Below are positions 1 to 3,923 of a DNA stretch of 5,650 nucleotides, one piece after another. The stretch is taken from NCBI GenBank assembly GCA_910585055.1, contig CAJUBY010000063.1, positions 1-5,650 on the forward strand, written 5' to 3'. Positions within the stretch are counted from its first letter, which is position 1. Every line of letters starts with the position of its first letter. This DNA is from an uncultured Christensenella sp. (lineage in GTDB: Bacteria > Bacillota > Clostridia > Christensenellales > Pumilibacteraceae). The notes beneath the pieces are model-generated. The model saw only the letters and a list, made by a program, of their open reading frames with translations. It searched no databases and was not told where the DNA came from. The translations under genes were made by a program, and so were the position numbers.

Positions 1-865
1 ACTTGATAAGATAGAACCCATGCAGCAAGCAGACTTCGAAGGGCTTATGGAAGCGCTCGAAGGACAGCCCGTTACAATACGTTTCCTCGATCCGCCGCTG
101 CACGAATTTGTGCCCACGGATGAAGAGGACATAAAAGTTCTCGCAAAAACACAGGGCAAGACCGTAGCTCAAATCAAACAGCTTATTTCCGACTTGCACG
201 AATTCAACCCGATGATGGGTCACCGCGGCTGCCGTCTTACCGTTACGTATCCCGAGATCGCGGTAATGCAGACAAAAGCCGTTATCAAAGCGGCGATCGC
301 TGTGCAGAAACGTCATAAAGATTGGAAAGTCGTTCCCGAGATCATGATACCGCTCGTTGGAGAAGTCAAGGAGTTGGCGTTCGTAAAGAAAGCGGTCGTC
401 AATACTGCGGACGAAGTGATCAAGGCATCGGGCATCGATCTTAAATACGAGGTCGGTACCATGATAGAGATCCCGAGAGCGGCGCTTACTGCCGACGATA
501 TCGCTAAAGAAGCGGAATTCTTCTGTTTCGGCACTAACGACTTGACGCAGATGACATTCGGTTTCAGCCGTGACGATGCAGGTAAGTTCCTGCCCAGCTA
601 TTACGCCAACAAGATATACGAGTTCGACCCGTTCGCAAAACTCGATACGGTAGGCGTAGGCAAGCTCATGGAAACCGCCGTTAAACTCGGTAAGGGCGAA
701 AGAAAATCGCTCCATTGCGGTATCTGCGGCGAACACGGCGGCGATCCTTCTTCGATAGAGTTCTGCCATGAGATCGGACTCGATTACGTGTCCTGCTCTC
801 CGTACCGTGTGCCTATCGCGCGACTTGCCGCAGCACAGGCGAATATCAAAAATACCAGAAAATAA
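1..865 (+). CDS. ppdK: Pyruvate, phosphate dikinase, C-terminal part (5' end outside window)
   Basis: This is the PEP/pyruvate-binding C-terminal domain of pyruvate phosphate dikinase, a cytoplasmic enzyme that interconverts pyruvate + ATP + Pi with PEP + AMP + PPi. The frame is open from base 2, so the ATG at 20 is internal and not the start; 287 residues are visible, against about 875 in the whole family protein. Recognisable family blocks, in order, are FLDPPLHEF, NPMMGHRGCRL, PEIMIPLVGE, GTMIEIPRAALTA, FGTNDLTQMTFGFSRDDAGK, the active-site block CGICGEHGGDP, and the ending SPYRVPIARLAAAQA. By analogy with the clostridial enzyme, the catalytic cysteine is the second Cys of CGICG, codon 725-727. 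No frameshift or missing key residue is seen. A strong hairpin terminator follows 8 nt after the stop, so this is the last gene of its transcript. Close resemblance to the clostridial enzyme (from memory) supports a Clostridia host. Confidence 0.97.
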   Translation, partial: LDKIEPMQQADFEGLMEALEGQPVTIRFLDPPLHEFVPTDEEDIKVLAKTQGKTVAQIKQLISDLHEFNPMMGHRGCRLTVTYPEIAVMQTKAVIKAAIAVQKRHKDWKVVPEIMIPLVGEVKELAFVKKAVVNTADEVIKASGIDLKYEVGTMIEIPRAALTADDIAKEAEFFCFGTNDLTQMTFGFSRDDAGKFLPSYYANKIYEFDPFAKLDTVGVGKLMETAVKLGKGERKSLHCGICGEHGGDPSSIEFCHEIGLDYVSCSPYRVPIARLAAAQANIKNTRK

Positions 866-873
866 GCTTAAAA

Positions 874-906
874 ATAAGCACGGTGTCATATCGGCACCGT
901 GCTTAT
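874..906 (+). terminator. Intrinsic terminator after ppdK
   Basis: A perfect 12-bp inverted repeat, ATAAGCACGGTG (874-885) and CACCGTGCTTAT (895-906), flanks a 9-nt loop. A C-G pair and a U·G wobble could extend the stem inward. The following bases (atacatatt) are AT-rich but not a clean U-run, so the terminator call rests mainly on stem strength and its place 8 nt after the ppdK stop. Its upstream side is A-rich, so it could also act on minus-strand transcripts. Confidence 0.8.
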
Positions 907-941
907 ATACATATTAAAGGAAAATAGAAAGGAAAGAAAAA

Positions 942-1352
942 ATCGTATTTAGCGTGATACCGGGGATATCGCTCGTTTCGATGGTTACCGGAATAATAGC
1001 GGCATGCATAGATTGCATATCGATGTTTGCGGACGACCCCGTTATTTCCAAAGTATCGAAGTCCGATAATTATGTGTACATTTTGGCAATATTTTTACCG
1101 GCGCGGCTATTTTTGGAAATGCGTTTGCGACTGTATTTTTAACTAAAAAGCGTAAACGTATATTGTCCTTATTGTATTATCTTCGGTCACCGTATTGTAT
1201 TTTATAGTTAAATCGATAATATTGAGAAACCTCATAACCGAATTTGTATGGGGATAGGCAGATACGGCGGATCGTATTACATTTTGTTGATGGCGTATGT
1301 TGCGTTCGTCGTTGCTATTGCGGTGTTTGCCTTTTTTATAACGGTTTCTTAG
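942..1352 (+). pseudogene. Decayed multi-pass membrane protein gene (three frame changes)
   Basis: No continuous reading frame exists, but four membrane-like segments follow one another in changing frames. First, about 933-1078 in the frame of base 954 reads KEKIVFSVIPGISLVSMVTG and continues hydrophobic. Second, 1079-1159 in the next frame includes FGNIFTGAAIFGNAFATVFL, followed by a basic TKKRKR stop-transfer-like stretch. Third, about 1156-1257 in the remaining frame includes YIVLIVLSSVTVLYFIVK. Fourth, 1248-1352, back in the first frame, includes YYILLMAYVAFVVAIAVFAF and ends at TAG. Read together they would give a small protein of about 130-140 residues with about four membrane helices. 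No proper start is present: an AGGA at 930-933 lies 8 nt before ATC at 942, where an ATG may have been lost, and the GTG at 954 is poorly placed. The family is not recognised. Assembly error or chance hydrophobicity of AT-rich DNA are alternatives, but a flanking terminator on each side fits a former transcription unit. Confidence 0.5.
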
Positions 1353-1387
1353 GCTTTCTTAAGCCGTAAAAAAACGGATGACGGCGA

Positions 1388-1429
1388 AAAAATCGAACGC
1401 CATTTCCGATAAAGGATAAAAATCGAACG
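1388..1429. repeat. Two copies of a 12-bp direct repeat
   Basis: AAAAATCGAACG occurs at 1388-1399 and again at 1418-1429, 30 bp apart start to start. The second copy abuts the terminator stem that begins at 1430. It may be a small local duplication made during decay of the neighbouring pseudogene. No function can be assigned. Confidence 0.5.
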
Positions 1430-1460
1430 ACTGCGGACGGCATATCCCGTCCGCAGTTTT
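1430..1460 (+). terminator. Intrinsic terminator downstream of the membrane gene remnant
   Basis: A perfect 11-bp GC-rich stem, ACTGCGGACGG (1430-1440) and CCGTCCGCAGT (1447-1457), closes a 6-nt CATATC loop and is followed by TTT to 1460 (four T counting the last stem base), then CT. This is a classic Rho-independent terminator pointing rightward. The A-run on its left gives a T-run on the minus strand, so it could be bidirectional. No intact gene lies between it and the ppdK terminator, so it most likely ended the transcript of the now decayed gene. Confidence 0.85.
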
Positions 1461-1473
1461 CTGCATAAGGTAA

Positions 1474-1534
1474 TATAATTGCAATTTTATATTTTAGCCG
1501 TTGTTCGCTTGCTTATCGATATCATAAATGATAT
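1474..1534 (+). promoter_or_regulatory. Possible promoter element and operator-like palindrome before the SGNH gene
   Basis: A perfect -10 hexamer TATAAT sits at 1474-1479, just after the terminator, but no convincing -35 lies 16-18 bp upstream, where the terminator stem is found. Downstream, 1519-1534 is an inverted repeat with 7-bp arms, ATATCAT and ATGATAT, around a central AA. It lies 19 nt before the AGGAG ribosome binding site and about 40 nt after a start set by that -10, so it could be an operator or a small 5'UTR hairpin. The region is AT-rich, so chance matches are likely and the assignment is weak. Confidence 0.3.
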
Positions 1535-1553
1535 TATTTGTGTAACAAACAAT

Positions 1554-1558
1554 AGGAG
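1554..1558 (+). promoter_or_regulatory. Ribosome binding site of the SGNH hydrolase gene
   Basis: AGGAG is placed 6 nt before the ATG at 1565. The spacing is good and it fixes this ATG as the start over any later in-frame ATG. Confidence 0.85.
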
Positions 1559-1564
1559 TCGAAA

Positions 1565-2617
1565 ATGAAGGATTTGATAATAAACGACAGTTTCAAAAAG
1601 TTTGCGCCGGGCGTACAGTTTTTTGTATCGGACGATATTGCGGCATATACGGCGAAAAAGCCGTGTAACGGTTTCGGTATGATCCGATACGGCGAGGGTT
1701 CGGTATATTGCGGCAATATTTACTTCGACGGTACCGATCACAATAAAATAGGTTTCGGCAGGCAGGATTTTTTGCCGTCGCCGATGTTGGGCGGTTACAA
1801 TGAGAGAACGGGAACGCGTGCGGCTTTTTACATAGGTATGTTCGATTACCGAAAAACCGATTGGATCTACGGTAACGGAGTAATGTATTTTGTCGATAAG
1901 GATAATGCTCCTAAGTATTTTATAAAAGGTTTTTTCGAGGGGATGCGTAAGATTGGGGAATACGACGGTGATTTCGACTATGCGGCACTTGCTCCCGGTT
2001 ATACGCCCGATATGGAATGGGATTACGACCCGTGGGTAGACAGACTGGAGATCAATTTACAGGCATACAAAAACGTTGCCGAATTGGATAATCTGTTTAT
2101 CGGGGATTCTTACTTCGATATTTGGGCGCAGAACGGATTTTATTCGGTTTTCGGCAATGCGCATAACCTTAATATAGGTGTGGGCGGAACAAAATTTTCG
2201 GACTGGAACGAAACATTTATAGATAAGTTCAAGGAAATAAGCTGTCCCAAGCGCATAATAATCAATCTCGGTTTTAACGACATCCACAACGGTAGGACTG
2301 CGGAGCGCGTTTTTTCGGAATACAAAACAGCAGTTACGCTTTTGCGCAAATATTTTCCGTCTGCGGAATATATACTTTTAAATGTTGTCAAAGCGCCGTC
2401 TATGGGGAAATACGCGAAAGAAGAAGAAAAATTCAATGCGTTGACCGCTGCGGCATCGACCGGTATGAAAGTAAAAACCGTCGATATGCGTGCGGCTGTA
2501 GAAACTTCCGATAATAACGGTGATCATTTCGATACCGATCAAATACATTTAAACGGTAAAGGTTATTCGGTTTTTTCGAAACTGCTGGTCGAAGTTTTAA
2601 GCGGTTTACTTAAATGA
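1565..2617 (+). CDS. MORN-like repeat protein with C-terminal SGNH/GDSL hydrolase domain
   Basis: A 350-residue protein with no signal peptide or membrane segment, so probably cytoplasmic. Residues about 36-135 are rich in Gly and aromatic residues in MORN-like spacing, for example GFGMIRYGEGSVYCGNIYF, then IYGNGVMYF, then FIKGFFEGMRKIGEY. Residues about 155-350 form an SGNH hydrolase: block I FIGDSYFDIW with nucleophile Ser182, block II NIGVGGTKFSDW with its Gly, block III NLGFNDIH with Asn238, and block V DQIHLNGKGY with Asp325 and His328. The four signature positions S, G, N and H are all present, so it should be an active esterase or acyl hydrolase; the substrate cannot be told, and deacetylation of a carbohydrate or small ester cleavage is possible. 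AGGAG at 1554-1558 supports the start. No convincing terminator follows the TGA, so reading into the dgt leader is possible. Domain calls are from motifs by eye; the SGNH part is firm and the MORN part moderate. Confidence 0.88.
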   Translation: MKDLIINDSFKKFAPGVQFFVSDDIAAYTAKKPCNGFGMIRYGEGSVYCGNIYFDGTDHNKIGFGRQDFLPSPMLGGYNERTGTRAAFYIGMFDYRKTDWIYGNGVMYFVDKDNAPKYFIKGFFEGMRKIGEYDGDFDYAALAPGYTPDMEWDYDPWVDRLEINLQAYKNVAELDNLFIGDSYFDIWAQNGFYSVFGNAHNLNIGVGGTKFSDWNETFIDKFKEISCPKRIIINLGFNDIHNGRTAERVFSEYKTAVTLLRKYFPSAEYILLNVVKAPSMGKYAKEEEKFNALTAAASTGMKVKTVDMRAAVETSDNNGDHFDTDQIHLNGKGYSVFSKLLVEVLSGLLK

Positions 2618-2705
2618 CCCGATACACGATTTGTTGTAATTTCCCGAATAATACGGACTTTGTCGCAGAGTAGCGCTTATATGCCGATTTTGACCGAAAT
2701 AACAG

Positions 2706-2739
2706 TTGACACCGAGCATAAAGAGAGTTAAACTATAAT
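2706..2739 (+). promoter_or_regulatory. Promoter for the dgt-dnaG operon
   Basis: A perfect -35 hexamer TTGACA lies at 2706-2711 and a perfect -10 hexamer TATAAT at 2734-2739, but 22 bp apart, longer than the usual 16-18 of the housekeeping sigma factor. TTGACA could instead pair with TAAACT (2729-2734, 4 of 6 matches) at exactly 17 bp, overlapping the TATAAT by one base. Either choice puts transcription start near 2741-2747 and gives a leader of about 145-150 nt before dgt. The upstream stretch 2618-2705 shows no gene or clear terminator. Confidence 0.65.
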
Positions 2740-2800
2740 AGAACATTTGTATACTCGGAAGATATACGTAATATTACCTAACGAAAATAGTTTGCGTATG

Positions 2801-2856
2801 TTCGGTATATCCCGAATGTCACGCCGGTCACAGCGTCTGCGTTCGGTAAAGCCGAA
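2801..2856 (+). promoter_or_regulatory. dgt leader: alternating TTCGG/CCGAA segments, candidate antiterminator
   Basis: Within the leader, TTCGG at 2801-2805 can pair with CCGAA at 2812-2816 (6-nt loop), and TTCGG at 2842-2846 can pair with CCGAA at 2852-2856 (5-nt loop). The second pairing uses bases that also form the left arm of the terminator-like hairpin at 2848-2880, whose right arm again contains TTCGG (2872-2876). The two structures are mutually exclusive, which is the layout expected of an attenuator. The 5-bp alternative is weaker than the 11-bp hairpin, so a bound factor or ligand would be needed to favour it. No known riboswitch or T-box motif was recognised. Confidence 0.35.
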
Positions 2857-2881
2857 ACCCTGTAAAGGCGTTTCGGCTTTT
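2848..2881 (+). terminator. Terminator-like hairpin in the dgt leader
   Basis: A perfect 11-bp stem is formed by AAAGCCGAAAC (2848-2858) and GTTTCGGCTTT (2870-2880). Inside it, CCT and AGG add three pairs with one bulged C and a GTAA (GNRA-type) tetraloop. The run of four T at 2878-2881 follows the GC-rich part. The base of the hairpin is 11 nt before the dgt ATG and directly before its ribosome binding site, and it lies downstream of the TTGACA/TATAAT promoter. It may be an attenuator of dgt-dnaG, the end of a small leader RNA of about 135 nt, or the terminator for read-through from the SGNH gene. Confidence 0.65.
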
Positions 2882-2891
2882 GGAATGGTGT

Positions 2892-3884
2892 ATGGATTAC
2901 AAGTCTGTTATATACGAAATACAAGATAGGTATTTGTCGCCTTATGCGTGTAAGGATGCCGACAGTCGGGGCAGGACTTACGATTTGCCGCCGTGTCCTA
3001 TGCGTACCGAATTCCGCCGCGACCGCGACCGGATAATTCACAGCAAAGCGTTCAGGCGGTTAAAGCATAAAACGCAGGTTTTTCTTTCGCCTGAAGGCGA
3101 CCATTACAGAACGCGGCTTACCCATACACTGGAAGTCAGTCAGATAGCTCAAACGATTTCACGATGCTTAAGGCTTAACGAAGACCTTACCGAAGCCATA
3201 GCGCTCGGGCACGATCTTGGACATACTCCGTACGGACATGCCGGTGAACGTGCTTTGGCAAAGTTCACGCACTTCCGTCATAACGAGCAAAGCTTGCGCA
3301 TGGTCGATAAGATCGAAAACGACGGTAACGGTATGAATCTTACGTTCGAAGTCCGCGACGGCATACTCAACCATACGGGCGGCGGTACGGCATGTACGTT
3401 GGAGGGCGCCGTTGTGGCGTATGCGGACCGTATCGCATATATAAATCACGATATCGACGATGCTCTGCGCGGCGGAGTTATCGCTTCCGGCGATATCCCC
3501 AAACGTTTGACCGATATGTTCGGAGATTCCCATTCCAAGCGCATATCTTCTATGATAGCCGATATAATATCCGCAAGTTATGGGAAGAATACGGTTGCGC
3601 AGTCGGCGGAATTTTCTCAAGGCACGGAAGAATTGCGGCAGTTCATGTTCGACAACGTTTATACATCGCCGCTGGCAAAGTCGGAAGAAAAAAAGGCTAT
3701 CAAGATGATAGAGTATTTGTATCTTTACTACGTCAATCACGAAAGCGAAATGCCGAGGCAGTTTGTTTACGAGAGCGACCCGATAGCGCGGCGTGTATGC
3801 GATTTTATATCGACGATGTCGGATCAGTATGCGGTGCGTCTGTTCGAAGATCTTACGGTACCTCGCAACTGGTCGAAACTGTAA
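2892..3884 (+). CDS. dgt: Deoxyguanosinetriphosphate triphosphohydrolase (dGTPase-like HD protein)
   Basis: A 330-residue cytoplasmic HD-domain enzyme of the dGTPase family, which splits dNTPs, classically dGTP, into the deoxynucleoside and triphosphate and so tunes the dNTP pool. The N-terminal part has the family block FRRDRDRIIHSKAFRRLKHK followed by TQVF. The HD metal site is visible as His78 in RTRLTHTLEV, His107-Asp108 in ALGHDLGHTPYGHAGE (with His111 and His116), and Asp179 in YADRIAYINHDIDD. The full family length is present, ending in DFISTMSDQYAVRLFEDL. I chose ATG 2892, giving MDYKSVIYEIQDRYLSPYA, with a weak GGA (2882-2884) 7 nt upstream; an in-frame TTG at 2880 lies inside the leader hairpin and is unlikely. 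The gene sits 39 nt before dnaG without a terminator, the common clostridial order. Substrate preference among dNTPs cannot be read from the sequence. Confidence 0.94.
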   Translation: MDYKSVIYEIQDRYLSPYACKDADSRGRTYDLPPCPMRTEFRRDRDRIIHSKAFRRLKHKTQVFLSPEGDHYRTRLTHTLEVSQIAQTISRCLRLNEDLTEAIALGHDLGHTPYGHAGERALAKFTHFRHNEQSLRMVDKIENDGNGMNLTFEVRDGILNHTGGGTACTLEGAVVAYADRIAYINHDIDDALRGGVIASGDIPKRLTDMFGDSHSKRISSMIADIISASYGKNTVAQSAEFSQGTEELRQFMFDNVYTSPLAKSEEKKAIKMIEYLYLYYVNHESEMPRQFVYESDPIARRVCDFISTMSDQYAVRLFEDLTVPRNWSKL

Positions 3885-3914
3885 ATGCCGTTATGTGCGG
3901 CAGTACGATAATAC

Positions 3915-3919
3915 AGGAG
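3915..3919 (+). promoter_or_regulatory. Ribosome binding site of dnaG, short spacing to a GTG start
   Basis: AGGAG lies only 4 nt before the GTG at 3924. An in-frame TAA at 3909-3911 excludes any upstream start, so the GTG is decided. Short spacing plus a non-ATG start suggests modest translation, which would suit primase, a protein needed in small amounts; this last point is inference. Confidence 0.8.
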
Positions 3920-3923
3920 TTTT

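Larger units (their letters stand above)
866..1564. other. Gene-free stretch between ppdK and the SGNH hydrolase gene
   Basis: These 700 bases contain no intact gene on either strand that I would defend. They hold the ppdK terminator, the frame-scrambled membrane gene remnant, a 77-nt stretch (1353-1429) with only a short GGCTT/AAGCC hairpin at 1352-1365 and a 12-bp direct repeat, a second strong terminator, and the leader of the SGNH gene. No tRNA, rRNA, CRISPR array, or insertion-sequence ends were seen. Confidence 0.7.

Noticed and set aside
954..1142. 62-codon frame from GTG as an intact small membrane protein
   Set aside because: The GTG lacks a well-spaced ribosome binding site, the coding-like signal starts upstream of it and moves to another frame near 1079. 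It is better explained as one piece of the decayed gene.
1248..1352. 34-codon hydrophobic frame from ATG as a stand-alone small membrane peptide
   Set aside because: No Shine-Dalgarno sequence precedes the ATG, and hydrophobic segments in other frames immediately upstream suggest it is the tail of the broken gene. A functional peptide is not fully excluded.
2880..2894. TTG at 2880 as the start of dgt
   Set aside because: It lies within the hairpin and its U-run, has no ribosome binding site, and adds only four residues; ATG 2892 is better placed.
2747..2929. 60-codon frame from TTG in the dgt leader as a leader peptide
   Set aside because: It begins at TTG almost at the predicted transcript start with no room for a ribosome binding site, and it runs 38 bases into dgt in another frame.
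3168..3740. 190-codon open frame on the minus strand inside dgt
   Set aside because: It is fully antisense to a well-conserved HD-domain enzyme, rich in Arg, Cys and Ile without recognisable motifs, and has no ribosome binding site I could support. It is a shadow frame.
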